Below the pieces are notes generated by a model, which ran no database searches, was not told the origin of the DNA, and saw only the letters and a program-made list of their open reading frames with translations. This document shows, one piece after another, positions 1 to 8,535 of a stretch of 34,807 nt of DNA. Numbering within the stretch: position 1 is the first letter of the stretch; each line of letters opens with the position of its first letter. The translations under genes and the position numbers were made by a program. The stretch is from Opitutus sp. GTDB taxonomy: Bacteria > Verrucomicrobiota > Verrucomicrobiia > Opitutales > Opitutaceae. The stretch lies in assembly GCA_025361365.1 (NCBI GenBank), contig JANYAM010000090.1:1-34807 (forward strand). Direction: 5' to 3'.

Positions 1-83
1 GGCACAGTGAGGGTCAACGGCGCGGCGCCGAGCACCGTGGCGAGCAGCGAAGCGGCAAGAGCCATCAGTAATTTCTGGATCAT
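1..83 (-). CDS. N-terminus of an exported protein (partial)
   Basis: The reading frame starts at the ATG at 83-81 and runs off the window edge after 27 residues. It begins MIQKLLMALAASLLATVLG, a lysine followed by a hydrophobic stretch and small residues, which reads as a Sec signal peptide. Its ATG overlaps the TGA of the heparinase-like gene (ATGA overlap), so the two are probably translationally coupled and belong to the same polysaccharide-degradation operon. The mature part lies outside the window, so no function can be assigned. Confidence 0.6.
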   Translation of the reverse strand, partial: MIQKLLMALAASLLATVLGAAPLTLTV

Positions 84-1909
84 CGGGGGGAGAGGGTGAG
101 GACCACCTGGAGCTGGAGCGTGCCGTCTGTCGGCGCCGGGACCGTGAGGGCGAGCAGTTGCACGCCGGGATTGTGGGCATTGTAGGCGTCGGGCGGCGGC
201 TCGGCCGGCGCGACGCTGAAGGTGGCAGCCGCGGGCTGGCGGATCTCGACCACCAGGGTTCGGCCCTCCTGGTGCAACGTGGCCGTGTGGCCGTCGATGG
301 TGACGTTCGCGCGGGTGGCCATCTGCCAGCGGACGGGAGTGCCGGCTTTCAACCCGCGCAACTGGTCCGTGATCATGACACCCGGGTCGGGTTGCACGGT
401 GAATTCGCGTTGCACCGCGGTGGCCTGGCCGGCGAAGACCGGCGTAAGGTCGACCACCGTCGTGGCGTCACCGGCGGATCCCTGCACGGTCGCGTGGCCG
501 TCCACGCGGTGCGGGTGGCCGCCGAGCGTGAGGGTGTTGTGGCTGAAATTGTTCAGGCGGTAGACCGTCCAGCGCTGGGAATTCTGCGCCTTGTTCCAGA
601 GGTCGACGCCCTTGGACTCGAGCGACTCGTAGTCCTGCATGCCGAGGTCGAGCGCCCAGCGCACGCCGCCGGCGTCGAACAGGAAGGAGCCCGCGTCCAT
701 GTGGGCGTGGTTCAACTCCGCCGCGCCGCCCTTCAGCGCGAGGTAGAATGAATCCGGATCAGTCCACGAGCCGCGCGCCACCGCGATCGGGTTGGGTCCC
801 TGGCCAATCCAGCGGAGCGGCAACGTGGGGCTGGCAGTGGCGGTGCCGGCGGGCGGCCACCACAGCGCGGCCAGCGGGGCGAAGCGGTTGCCGCGCACGG
901 CGGCGGTGAGTTGCTTCGCGGTGGCGAGCTGGCGGCGCTCGAACAGCAGCAGGCCCGGGTCGTGCAGCTTTTGCGCGAACCAGAAAACCGCCGGCTCGAA
1001 GTCCGCTTTTTCGGAGCCGTCGGAATAATTGAAATGCCGGCCGGTCGGACCGGTGGTCTGCAGGTAGGCGCCGGCGCTCGCTAGGAAACCCGGGCTCGCC
1101 GAAATATTCCAGTCGGTGCCGAGGGCGGACTCGAGCGCCGCGACCATGAGCACCTGGTAGCTCGTGCCGTAAGCCCAGTAGGACGGGCCCTCGGGATAGA
1201 CGCCGTCGGGAGCGTAGGGCTTGAGGCCGTTGCCAATATCCTTCCGCGCCGCCGCGAGGATGGCCGACGCGACGGCGGGTTCCTCGTCGCCGACTGCGAG
1301 AGCGCCGAGCGTGAGGCCGCCGAAACAAACCTGGTTCCAGTTGTTCTCGGTCTTGGGCCAGCCCTTGCCGCTCTTGGTCGCGACGAGTCCCTCCCGCAGG
1401 CCCTTTTCCACGATGGCCTGGCGGATCGTGGCGCGCGCCGCGGGAGTGAGGCGGTCGTAGAGCCAGTCATAGCCCAGGGCGAGCGCGGCGGTCATTTCGC
1501 CGACGTCGAGGAAGTGCGAGGGGTTCCAGTCACTAAAGGCGGCGACGGCCAGCATCTCGCGTTCGGCGCGGCGGACGAACTGCTCGTCGCCGGTGGTGCG
1601 TGCAGCGTAGGAGAGCAAGAGCACGCGCTCCAGCACGGTGCGCGACACCCACAGCAAGCGCCGACCGGTCTTCACGTAGGTCGCCGGCGGCTTGGCCAAT
1701 TCGCCGCGCGCCGCGACGAGCAGCGTTTCGTGATAAGCGGCGAGGTCGGGCTCCGCCGCGCGGCGTTGCGCGAGCCGTGCCCAGTCGTCAGGAGTGACGA
1801 GCAGGCGCGGATGCGCCGGGCGTAGGTCGGGGATGTCGGCGGGCCGGGCCGGAATACCGGCGCTGAGGGCAAGGAAAGCGAAGGCGAGCCGGAGCAGGGG
1901 TGGTCTCAT
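80..1909 (-). CDS. Secreted heparinase II/III-like polysaccharide lyase
   Basis: 609 residues. A signal peptide covers roughly residues 1-23. An alpha-helical toroid follows, with NNWNQVC (189-195) and the stretch PDGVYPEGPSYWAYG (234-248) typical of heparinase II/III and oligo-alginate-lyase-like proteins. The C-terminal beta-sheet domain begins near residue 375 and carries NHAHMDAGSF (400-409), the usual His-containing motif of that domain. Known members cleave uronate-containing polysaccharides by beta-elimination. The substrate cannot be read from sequence, but the neighbours (GH105, GH53, GH43) suggest a pectic or related acidic glycan. The first codons and leader are near-identical to those of the GH43-like gene at 3505. 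It ends in an ATGA overlap with the next gene. Confidence 0.85.
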   Translation of the reverse strand: MRPPLLRLAFAFLALSAGIPARPADIPDLRPAHPRLLVTPDDWARLAQRRAAEPDLAAYHETLLVAARGELAKPPATYVKTGRRLLWVSRTVLERVLLLSYAARTTGDEQFVRRAEREMLAVAAFSDWNPSHFLDVGEMTAALALGYDWLYDRLTPAARATIRQAIVEKGLREGLVATKSGKGWPKTENNWNQVCFGGLTLGALAVGDEEPAVASAILAAARKDIGNGLKPYAPDGVYPEGPSYWAYGTSYQVLMVAALESALGTDWNISASPGFLASAGAYLQTTGPTGRHFNYSDGSEKADFEPAVFWFAQKLHDPGLLLFERRQLATAKQLTAAVRGNRFAPLAALWWPPAGTATASPTLPLRWIGQGPNPIAVARGSWTDPDSFYLALKGGAAELNHAHMDAGSFLFDAGGVRWALDLGMQDYESLESKGVDLWNKAQNSQRWTVYRLNNFSHNTLTLGGHPHRVDGHATVQGSAGDATTVVDLTPVFAGQATAVQREFTVQPDPGVMITDQLRGLKAGTPVRWQMATRANVTIDGHTATLHQEGRTLVVEIRQPAAATFSVAPAEPPPDAYNAHNPGVQLLALTVPAPTDGTLQLQVVLTLSPR

Positions 1910-2105
1910 GGCGGGGAAGAAGTCAGGTTAACCCCGTCCGTGTCGCAAACCCAAGTCATTCTTACAGTTCGGCGCGAAAGGAAAGGTGGCGCGTGTTGCC
2001 CTTAACGCGCTGCTCGGTGGGCGAACGTCCTGAAGCGCCTTGGGGGCAAGGCGCTCCACCTTCAGGCTGAAAGCCGCTTCGCGCCGGGCACGGTCCACGA
2101 GCGCG
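1890..2105. repeat. Copy 1 of a ~215-bp duplicated intergenic module
   Basis: This stretch aligns with 3486-3705. Shared parts, read on the plus strand, are the first codons of a secreted enzyme gene, its leader, a palindromic doublet and the last ~14 codons of the upstream gene. The doublet includes gcgccttgggggcaaggcgc at 2035-2054, a hairpin with 8-bp arms, and an opposing GCGTGTTG/AACGCGC hairpin near 1990-2010. Similarity is strongest around 1985-2100 and weaker, but visible, towards the start codon. Confidence 0.85.
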
Positions 2106-2358
2106 CGTGCGCCGAGGGCAAGCCCGACGGTTGCACGCGGGTCCAGGTGGTCGCGCCGAGTTTGCGACCGGCGACGGTGAGGCGGAGGTCCGCGTCGTCG
2201 TAGGCCACAAACTGGTGTCCGCGTTCCGTGAGCAGCGCGAAGCTGACGGGGTGACCGGCCCAGACCCGGTCCAAGAGCTCATCGGCGGAGACGGTGGCCT
2301 CGGCCGCCGCGGCGCTGTGGCCGAGCAGCAAAACACCGCAGAACAGGATGCGCTTCAT
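2062..2358 (-). pseudogene. Truncated BNR-4-type exported protein
   Basis: 98 residues. MKRILFCGVLLLGHSAAAAE is a signal peptide. The next ~60 residues, including RVWAGHPVSFALLTERGHQF and YDDADLRLTVAGRKL, match the usual opening of BNR-4 repeat (beta-propeller) proteins, which are normally above 400 residues. The frame then breaks off and finishes with ARSWTVPGAKRLSA, almost identical to the last residues of the SnoaL-like gene at 3657-4022. The simplest reading is that recombination joined a BNR-4 remnant to a copy of the SnoaL gene's 3' end and its downstream repeat. The gene lies 4 bp downstream of the GH43-like gene. A short functional peptide cannot be excluded, but a propeller cannot form. 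Confidence 0.7.
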
Positions 2359-2362
2359 GAAA

Positions 2363-3505
2363 TCAAGGTTGTTCGCCGGTGTCCCATTCCTCGGGCGGGA
2401 TGGGTTTGTTCGAGCAGGGGTGAATCTTGAGGGGGTTGGGGTCCTTGCGTTTTGGCAGCAGGTAGGGCTTGGCGGCGGGCGGGCGTTCCTCGCCGAGGCG
2501 AAACGTGTCCGACCAGACGGACTGGTTTTCGAGCCGCGCTATCATCCCGTCGGGCAGGAATCGCAACGGGGCAGTCCAGTGCTGGATATCGTGGCCCTTG
2601 ATACCGTCGGGTCGTGAGCCCCAGCGATCGCCCATCCAAACATAGAGGTCGCCCTCCGGCCCGGGAAGACGGGCAACGTAGGTTTGCTGAGCGGGGATAA
2701 CCGGGTTGTCCGCCGCGTCGCGGTTGATGTTGCCACGGTAGATGTAGGGACCAAGCGGCGAAGTGGCGGTGAACACCCGCGCGCCGCTGCCCTTGGCGCA
2801 AAAGCAGCAGGCGTTGTCAAAAAGGGCATAATAGAGCCCGCCGCGGCGAAACAGCGCCGGCGCCTCGCAGCCCTTGGCCAGCACTTCGCTGGTCTCGCCG
2901 GTGGAGCCGAGGAAATCCGGCGTCAGGCGCACGATGCGAAGGGAATGCCCCTGGCCGATGGTCGTGTAGATAAAATAAGCCGTGCCGTCATCGTCGACGA
3001 ACAGGCTGCCGTCGCCCGGACGGTGCGCGGCCTGCGAGAGCTTCACGTCGAGGGAGACAATCTTGAACGGACCGACGGGCGTGTCGCTGACCGCCACGCA
3101 CATGAAGCCATCCCAGAGCTGCGGATACCAGTTGCACCACAAGACATATTTCCCAGTCGCAGCGTTATAGACGACATAGGGCCGGTAGAAGACGCCCGCG
3201 GGCTGGTCCTCGATGAGTTCCCCGTCGAACCGCCAGTGTTCGAGGTCCGCGGAGCTATAGACGCGGAAGCGATTGTTGATGCCGAAGCCCGCGCTGCGGC
3301 CGTAGGCGGTACCGTAGAGATAATAGCGGCCGCTGAAATACTGCAGGCAGCCGTCGTGCGCATCGATGATGTGACCATCGGTGTCGCGGCGGGGCGCGGT
3401 GTTCTGCACCGTCAGGGGACGAAATTCCGGCGCGGCAGCGCTCAGGCCGGCATCCCCGGCAAGGCAAAGGCAAACGACAAAGGGCCGGAGCAGGGGTAGT
3501 CTCAT
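2363..3505 (-). CDS. Secreted GH43-like beta-propeller glycosidase
   Basis: 380 residues with a signal peptide to about residue 24. The fold indicators of family 43 are present: an early acidic motif IIDAHDG (46-52, candidate catalytic base Asp), repeated aromatic/Asp blades, and DGSLFVDDDGTAY (165-177). GCEAPALF in the middle of the chain is a candidate for the general acid region. GH43 enzymes release arabinose, xylose or galactose from plant side chains; here galactan or arabinan of rhamnogalacturonan I fits the GH53 and GH105 neighbours, but the subfamily is not certain. The leader and opening codons are duplicated in front of the heparinase-like gene. The truncated BNR-4 gene follows after 4 bp. 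Confidence 0.8.
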   Translation of the reverse strand: MRLPLLRPFVVCLCLAGDAGLSAAAPEFRPLTVQNTAPRRDTDGHIIDAHDGCLQYFSGRYYLYGTAYGRSAGFGINNRFRVYSSADLEHWRFDGELIEDQPAGVFYRPYVVYNAATGKYVLWCNWYPQLWDGFMCVAVSDTPVGPFKIVSLDVKLSQAAHRPGDGSLFVDDDGTAYFIYTTIGQGHSLRIVRLTPDFLGSTGETSEVLAKGCEAPALFRRGGLYYALFDNACCFCAKGSGARVFTATSPLGPYIYRGNINRDAADNPVIPAQQTYVARLPGPEGDLYVWMGDRWGSRPDGIKGHDIQHWTAPLRFLPDGMIARLENQSVWSDTFRLGEERPPAAKPYLLPKRKDPNPLKIHPCSNKPIPPEEWDTGEQP

Positions 3506-3705
3506 GGCAGGGATCAGCTGACGTTACCCCCACGGCCCCGGCAACCCCAAGCCTTTCTTACAGTCCGGAAGGAGGGAAAGGTGGCGCGCGTTGCCCTCAA
3601 CGCGCTGCTCGGTGGGTGAACGTCCTGAAGCGCCTTGGGGGCAAGGCGCTCCACCTTCAGGCTGAAAGCCGCTTCGCGCTGGGCAGGGTCCACGAGCGCG
3701 CGATG
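3486..3705. repeat. Copy 2 of the ~215-bp duplicated intergenic module
   Basis: Counterpart of 1890-2105. It contains the hairpin GCGCGTTG-ccct-CAACGCGC near 3586-3605 and, about 25 bp further on, GCGCCTTGGGGGCAAGGCGC in the opposite sense followed by tccacc. The two hairpins are mirror-placed, each with a GGTGG/CCACC outer end, which is the layout of a REP doublet. Single REP units of the same family occur near 25951-26025. Confidence 0.85.
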
Positions 3706-4022
3706 CGGCCGGCGGCCACCTCGTAGATCATGACGACCTCGAGCGTGCCGGGGCCCTCGGGAAAAGTCCGTGTGATGACCTCGTGGTCGACGACGAACGA
3801 GCCCATCACGATGCGCCGCTGCAGCGCCGCGTGGAGGTTTGGTTCCTGAAAGCGCGCGGTGAAGCGCGCGCGCAGTGCCGCCGCGCCGCGGGCCAGCAGT
3901 TTGGCCGGGTGCTCGAAGATCTCCGCGTCGTCGGCGTAGATCGCGAGGAGCGCGGCGACATCCCTGGCGTTGTAGGCGTCGAGCTGGCGTTGCACGACGG
4001 ACTCGGGAGAAGCGGCAGACAT
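3657..4022 (-). CDS. SnoaL-like (NTF2 fold) protein
   Basis: 121 residues from the ATG at 4022. VQRQLDAYNARDVAALLAIY near the N-terminus, followed by DDAEIFEHP, is the signature opening of SnoaL/NTF2-like steroid-isomerase-fold proteins. HEVITRTFPEGPG and a closing GRIARSWT complete the fold. Family members are small cone-shaped binding or isomerase domains, and no catalytic assignment is possible. The longer open frame upstream (to 4370) overlaps GH105 and is rejected. It lies 14 bp after GH105 in the same direction. Its last residues, AKRLSA, are encoded by the duplicated repeat module. Confidence 0.8.
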   Translation of the reverse strand: MSAASPESVVQRQLDAYNARDVAALLAIYADDAEIFEHPAKLLARGAAALRARFTARFQEPNLHAALQRRIVMGSFVVDHEVITRTFPEGPGTLEVVMIYEVAAGRIARSWTLPSAKRLSA

Positions 4023-4036
4023 GGTCCCGGTCCGGC

Positions 4037-5149
4037 TTACCGCAGAAACGCGGCGGCGGTCCACATGATCGGCGACTGCCCGTGCAGGTCGCCGGTCTTG
4101 CGCGCGCGCGCCAGGTAGAAGTCGTATTGCACCTTCAGGTCCTCGCTCTTCGTTTCCTGGTGGCTCTTGTTGGTGCCGACGCAGACCTCGCGGACCTCGG
4201 CCTTGTCGTCGAGGTAGCCGACGAGGGCGAGCCAGGCCTTGCGGGTCGCTGGGGCGTAGGTCTTTTCGTCGAGCCAGCCATTTTTCACGCCGGTGACAAA
4301 GGCGAAGGTGAACATGCCGGTGCAGGAGGTCTCGGCCCACGACTCGGGTTTGTCGAGCAGCTGGTGCCACATGCCGTCGGCGCCCTGGTCGGCCAGGAGT
4401 GCGGACATCATCTTATGGTAGCCGTCCATGATGCGGGCGCGTTTCGGATGGCCGGCGGGCAGTTCACGGAGCAACTCGGCCATGCCGACGGCGACCCAGC
4501 CGTTGCCGCGGCCCCAGTAGAAGGGCGAGTCGGGCGCGTGGTAGAACAGGCCGGACGGCTGCTGCAGCTTGTCGAGGTAGGCGGCCATCATGAGCGCCGC
4601 GCGGTCGAGATATTTCTGGTCACCCGTGGCGCGGAAGGCCTGCACCTGCAGCGCCGGGCTCATGAACATGTCGTCGATCCAGTAGCGCGCCTCGTGGGTG
4701 ATGCCATCCGGCGTCGGCTGGTTCCACTGGGCGTCGGCGAAATGCAGGCCGGTGGCGCGGAACTTCTCATCCTTCGTGACGAGGTAGATTTCGAGCGGCG
4801 AAACGCCGAAGACGCGGTAGTCAACGTGGTCCTGCTCGGAGATTTTCTTCGCCCCGTCCTCGGTGGTGAGGACGTCGTATTTTGCCACGAGCCGTTTCTG
4901 CAGGTCGGCGTCGCCGGTGAGCCGGGCGACCTCGAGGGCGCCATACCAGGCGCAGGTCTCGGGATAGATCATGTATTTCCGCTTCAGGTCGGTCTGCCAC
5001 TGGAACGGGCGGGCGGCGAAGTTCTCGGCGACGCGCTGGCCGATCTCGGTGGGCGCGGTGCCGGCCGGCCAGTGGGTGAACTCGGCCGGCGTGGCGCCGC
5101 GGGCGAGCAGAACGCTGAGCAGGAAAAGGCCGGGGCGGAGATTATTCAT
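4037..5149 (-). CDS. Unsaturated rhamnogalacturonyl hydrolase, GH105
   Basis: 370 residues, with a signal peptide to about residue 22. The (alpha/alpha)6 barrel of the GH88/GH105 clan is recognisable: WIDDMF (157-162, containing the catalytic Asp equivalent to that of YteR), YWGRGNGWVA (211-220), SCTGMFTFAF and a closing SPIMWTAAAFLR. These enzymes remove the unsaturated galacturonyl residue left at the non-reducing end by rhamnogalacturonan lyases. The lyase itself is not identified in the window unless the heparinase-like protein plays that part. Flanked by GH53 upstream (75-bp gap) and SnoaL downstream. Confidence 0.9.
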   Translation of the reverse strand: MNNLRPGLFLLSVLLARGATPAEFTHWPAGTAPTEIGQRVAENFAARPFQWQTDLKRKYMIYPETCAWYGALEVARLTGDADLQKRLVAKYDVLTTEDGAKKISEQDHVDYRVFGVSPLEIYLVTKDEKFRATGLHFADAQWNQPTPDGITHEARYWIDDMFMSPALQVQAFRATGDQKYLDRAALMMAAYLDKLQQPSGLFYHAPDSPFYWGRGNGWVAVGMAELLRELPAGHPKRARIMDGYHKMMSALLADQGADGMWHQLLDKPESWAETSCTGMFTFAFVTGVKNGWLDEKTYAPATRKAWLALVGYLDDKAEVREVCVGTNKSHQETKSEDLKVQYDFYLARARKTGDLHGQSPIMWTAAAFLR

Positions 5150-5224
5150 GGCGCGAAGAGGAGCGGCTTACCCAAACAGAAACGAAGGCCGGGGCAAGGC
5201 CGGGCGGGGCGGACAGTCAAAATC

Positions 5225-6319
5225 TCAGGGCTGGGCCTTGGGCGGCCGGCCCCGGCCGAATTTGTCGAAAACCGAAATCACCGGCAGGGCGTTGCCCTCC
5301 CGGTCAAACATCCCGCGGCTGTGGATCGGGGAAGGGGCCACGGCTGGTTCCCACCAGAAGACGCCCTTGCCGAGTCCGTGCGGCGTGGCGAGGACGGCGC
5401 GGTTCACCTCCTCGAGAAATTCGCGCTGGCCTTCCGGGGTCTCGGGGAACGGGGCGCCACCGGACTTGTATTCGGCCGGGCGCCAGTTGTAGGCGGTCTC
5501 CACCACGATGATGTCCTTGCGGTAGGTTTCGGCCATGAAGGCGAGGTTCTCCCGCAGGTCGAGCAGCGAGCCGTGCCACCACGGATAATAACTCTGGCCG
5601 ATGACATCGAAGTCGACGCCACGGGCCAGGCACTGGTCGAAAAAAGCCTGCGTGCCGGCCCGGTCGCCGCCCCGATCGATGTGAATCATGATGCGCGGCC
5701 GCGGGGCATCGCCGCGCCCGGCCTCGATGCCGGCGATGGCGGATTTCAAGAGCGCGGCGAGGTTATCCCACTGCGCGGGCAGGCGGCCGTCGGGCCAGAG
5801 CAGCCCGTTTATGATCTCGTTACCCGGCTGAACCATGTCGGGCATGACGCCCGCCTCGCGGAACGCCCGGATCGTGTCGCGGGTGTAGTCGTGGATCAAC
5901 TGCACCAGTTCGGCGTGCGATTTGCCCGCCCACGCCGCGGGCAAAAACTGCTTGGCCGGGTCTGCCCACGTGTCCGAATAATGGAAATCCAGCAGAAACT
6001 TGAAACCGAGTTGCTTGGCCTCGCGCGCGAGGGCGAGCGTGTAGGCGAGGTCGTTGGGCAGCTGGGCGGGCGCGTTGAAGATCCGCAGGCGGATCCAGTT
6101 ATAACCGTGATCGCGGAAAATCTGCAGGCCGGGCTTGGCCGCGCCCTGGTCCCTGAAAGCTGTGCCACGCGCCTCGGCCTGGCGGAGGAACGACAGATCG
6201 GCGCCGATGGCGTAGGCCAGCGCCGGCCGCGGTGCGGGCGCGGTGGCGCGTGCCGTTTCGCAGCCGGCCAGGCCGAGCAGGACCGGCAGGAGCCAGGCGG
6301 CGGCAGGAAAGGGTTTCAT
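5225..6319 (-). CDS. Endo-beta-1,4-galactanase GH53, lipoprotein
   Basis: 364 residues from the ATG at 6319, chosen because it gives MKPFPAAAWLLPVLLGLAGC, a lipoprotein signal with Cys20. The TIM barrel carries YNWIRLRIFNAP (73-84), LLDFHYSDTWADP (109-121), VQPGNEIINGLLWP (163-176, with Glu168 as candidate acid/base) and VVETAYNW (272-279, Glu274 as candidate nucleophile), all hallmarks of GH53. The enzyme cleaves type I (arabino)galactan, the side chain of rhamnogalacturonan I. The ATG overlaps the TGA of the preceding GH65-like gene by one base, so they are co-transcribed. The lipid anchor suggests action at the membrane facing the periplasm or cell surface. Confidence 0.93.
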   Translation of the reverse strand: MKPFPAAAWLLPVLLGLAGCETARATAPAPRPALAYAIGADLSFLRQAEARGTAFRDQGAAKPGLQIFRDHGYNWIRLRIFNAPAQLPNDLAYTLALAREAKQLGFKFLLDFHYSDTWADPAKQFLPAAWAGKSHAELVQLIHDYTRDTIRAFREAGVMPDMVQPGNEIINGLLWPDGRLPAQWDNLAALLKSAIAGIEAGRGDAPRPRIMIHIDRGGDRAGTQAFFDQCLARGVDFDVIGQSYYPWWHGSLLDLRENLAFMAETYRKDIIVVETAYNWRPAEYKSGGAPFPETPEGQREFLEEVNRAVLATPHGLGKGVFWWEPAVAPSPIHSRGMFDREGNALPVISVFDKFGRGRPPKAQP

Positions 6320-8535
6320 CAGGGCAGGGGCTTGAGGCCCTCGGCGCGCACGACCCACTTGCCATCGTCCGGCAGGCCGGGATGCGCGCGCGGGGCGCCG
6401 TCCCAGCCGGCGATCATGAGCGCGACGGCGGAGAGGAACGCGCCGTTGGCGGGCAGGTAGACGGCGATCTCGCGCTTGGGGACGCCGGGCTTGGCCTTGC
6501 GCACCGCGGCCTCGTCACTGCGCTGCGGGACATGTCCGTTCGGCAGGTAATGGTTGTTCGGTCCCTCGCGCAGCAGGATCTCGACGGCCTGCTCGGGATG
6601 TCCCAGCCGCGTGGCGGTCATGGCGATCATCGGGTAATCCCAGCCCCAGATCTTGGTCTCCCAGTCCCAGGTCTGCAGCACGGCGTCGAAGGTGCGCTGC
6701 ATCGTGGCGCGGTCCACGTCCGGCCCGCCGGGCAGCAGACCGAGCGGGGCGAGCATCGTCGGGTGGTCGTGGCGGCTGTCGATGTTGTCGAAGGTGTCGG
6801 GGTTCGAGCCGAGCGCGACATACTTGCCGTCCTTCTGCGGAATGGGCGCGAGGTGGGCGATGACATGGTCCCAGTGCGCGTCGCGCGGCAGGCCGAGGCG
6901 CTCGCGCCAATGCTGGGCGACGCCGAGCGTCCAGCGCCAGTAGGCCAGCTCGAAGGACGGGTTCGAACTCGTGCCCTGGTCGTAGATTTCCTGTGCGATC
7001 CAGAGCGGCGGGCCGAGGTCGTATTGCTGTTTCGCCTCGTTCCAGTGCACCATCGTCGCCAGGCAGTCGGCCGTCTCGAGCACGAGGTCGCGGTAACGCG
7101 CGAGGGTCTCGGGCTTGGGCGTGTTGCGGTAGAGCAACTCGGCGAGGTAGATCAGGTGCGGCTGGTTCCAGACGATGAGCGGGTTGCCGCCGGGACTCTC
7201 GCGCATGTCCGGGCCGGTCATCTTGGCCCAGCGCGCGCCCTTGAGGCCGCGGCTGGCGGCGAGGGCGCGCGCGGCCGGCAGCTGCGCCTGGAACCACGCG
7301 AGGTTGCGCTCGAGGAGGGCGTCGTTGCCCCAGAGGGCGAACTGCGCGGTGTGCCACCAGATCATCTCGGTGTGGTGCTTGCCATACCAGGTGCTGCAGG
7401 TGAGCCCGCTCTCCTGCGGCGGCACGTCGCCGGCGTCCTGCACGGCCAGCAGGTAGCGGGAAAGGATGATGCGTGCCTCGAGTTGGGCGGCGCGCGGGTC
7501 GGTGCTGCCGGTGAAGTCCACCGCGGCGCCCTCGCGCCAGAATTTCTCCCAGGCCTGCGCGCTGGCGGCGCGGATTCCGACGGGGTCGAATGGCGCGTGG
7601 TCCAGCGGCTCCGGCGAAAAAGTGAGCGCGAACGCCAGCACTGCCCCGCTGGCGGCGAGGTCGTATTCATGCGGCGCGCTTTCGGTGAACAGGAGGCGCT
7701 CCTTGGAGGCGAGAGTGACGTAGTAGCGCGTGGTGCCGACCAGCCGGAGCAGGTCGATGCGCGTATCGGTGCGACCGGTGATGACGGTCTGGTGCGAACC
7801 GGGTTTGCTCCAGTCGAGCGCCGGGGTGTTCTTCACCGCCGGGTCATGGCCGCGCGGGAAGGCGAGGCGGACGCGCAGCTTGCCCTCGACGACCAGCGGC
7901 GACTCAACCGTCACGGCGATCGTGTCGGTGCGGCTGGCGCAGGCGGTGGTGACTGTCACCGGCACGCCGCCGAGCTTGAACCTGCTCGTGAGGACGCCGC
8001 GCCAGAGGTCGAGCGTCTGCTCGGGGTCCTGGACATCGGCGGGGACGAACTCGGTGCCGTCGGGCTTGACCCACTCGAGCGCGAGCTGGCCGAGCGGGTG
8101 GTTGCGCGGATTGCGTCGCAGCCAGTCGCCGGCGGCCGAGCTGGACTTCGTCGGGAAGCCGAGCACGCGGCCATCGGGCAGCGTGAAATCCTTGTTCGCA
8201 TCGGCCAGCTGGTAGTGGTTCGGATTCTCGTCCGTCACCCAGCACCAGCGGGACAGGGTCTCGGTGGGAATGCCGGTGCGCTGGTAGAGCGCGGCGAAAC
8301 TCTGCAGGCCGGTGATGCCGGCGGTGAAGGCGAAGTTGCCGTTGCCGACCGTGAGCGGCGCGTCCACGTCGAGCGACCGGACGACCGGGTTGTGGCGGGT
8401 GACAAGGGCGCGGCGGTCGATGGGTTTGGGTTCGGTGGCGGTGGCGGCGAACAGCGAAAGGACGAGGAGTGGATGCAGAAACAGTATTTTCAGCCGCGAA
8501 GGACGCAAAGAGGCGCAAAGGTTCAAGGCCGGCAT
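6319..8535 (-). CDS. GH65-like (alpha/alpha)6 glycosidase, exported
   Basis: About 738 residues from the ATG at 8535. It has an N-terminal beta-sandwich (VGNGNFAFTAGITGLQSF; PRGHDPAV) followed by a helical barrel with TEMIWWHTAQFALWGN, GARWAKMTGPDM and IWGWDYPMIAMTATRLG. The arrangement resembles GH65 and related (alpha/alpha)6 clans. The exact family is uncertain and I cannot place the catalytic acid. The start is ambiguous: the hydrophobic export segment ILFLHPLLVLSLFAA is preceded by residues encoded by a CGCAAAG-type dispersed repeat (8494-8523), and an upstream in-frame ATG at 8583 reads through a second repeat. The TGA overlaps the GH53 ATG. Confidence 0.72.
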   Translation of the reverse strand: MPALNLCASLRPSRLKILFLHPLLVLSLFAATATEPKPIDRRALVTRHNPVVRSLDVDAPLTVGNGNFAFTAGITGLQSFAALYQRTGIPTETLSRWCWVTDENPNHYQLADANKDFTLPDGRVLGFPTKSSSAAGDWLRRNPRNHPLGQLALEWVKPDGTEFVPADVQDPEQTLDLWRGVLTSRFKLGGVPVTVTTACASRTDTIAVTVESPLVVEGKLRVRLAFPRGHDPAVKNTPALDWSKPGSHQTVITGRTDTRIDLLRLVGTTRYYVTLASKERLLFTESAPHEYDLAASGAVLAFALTFSPEPLDHAPFDPVGIRAASAQAWEKFWREGAAVDFTGSTDPRAAQLEARIILSRYLLAVQDAGDVPPQESGLTCSTWYGKHHTEMIWWHTAQFALWGNDALLERNLAWFQAQLPAARALAASRGLKGARWAKMTGPDMRESPGGNPLIVWNQPHLIYLAELLYRNTPKPETLARYRDLVLETADCLATMVHWNEAKQQYDLGPPLWIAQEIYDQGTSSNPSFELAYWRWTLGVAQHWRERLGLPRDAHWDHVIAHLAPIPQKDGKYVALGSNPDTFDNIDSRHDHPTMLAPLGLLPGGPDVDRATMQRTFDAVLQTWDWETKIWGWDYPMIAMTATRLGHPEQAVEILLREGPNNHYLPNGHVPQRSDEAAVRKAKPGVPKREIAVYLPANGAFLSAVALMIAGWDGAPRAHPGLPDDGKWVVRAEGLKPLP

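Noticed and set aside
3875-6460. Long plus-strand open frame of 861 codons
   Set aside because: It runs antisense across SnoaL, GH105 and GH53, which have clear family motifs; long antisense frames are expected in GC-rich genes.
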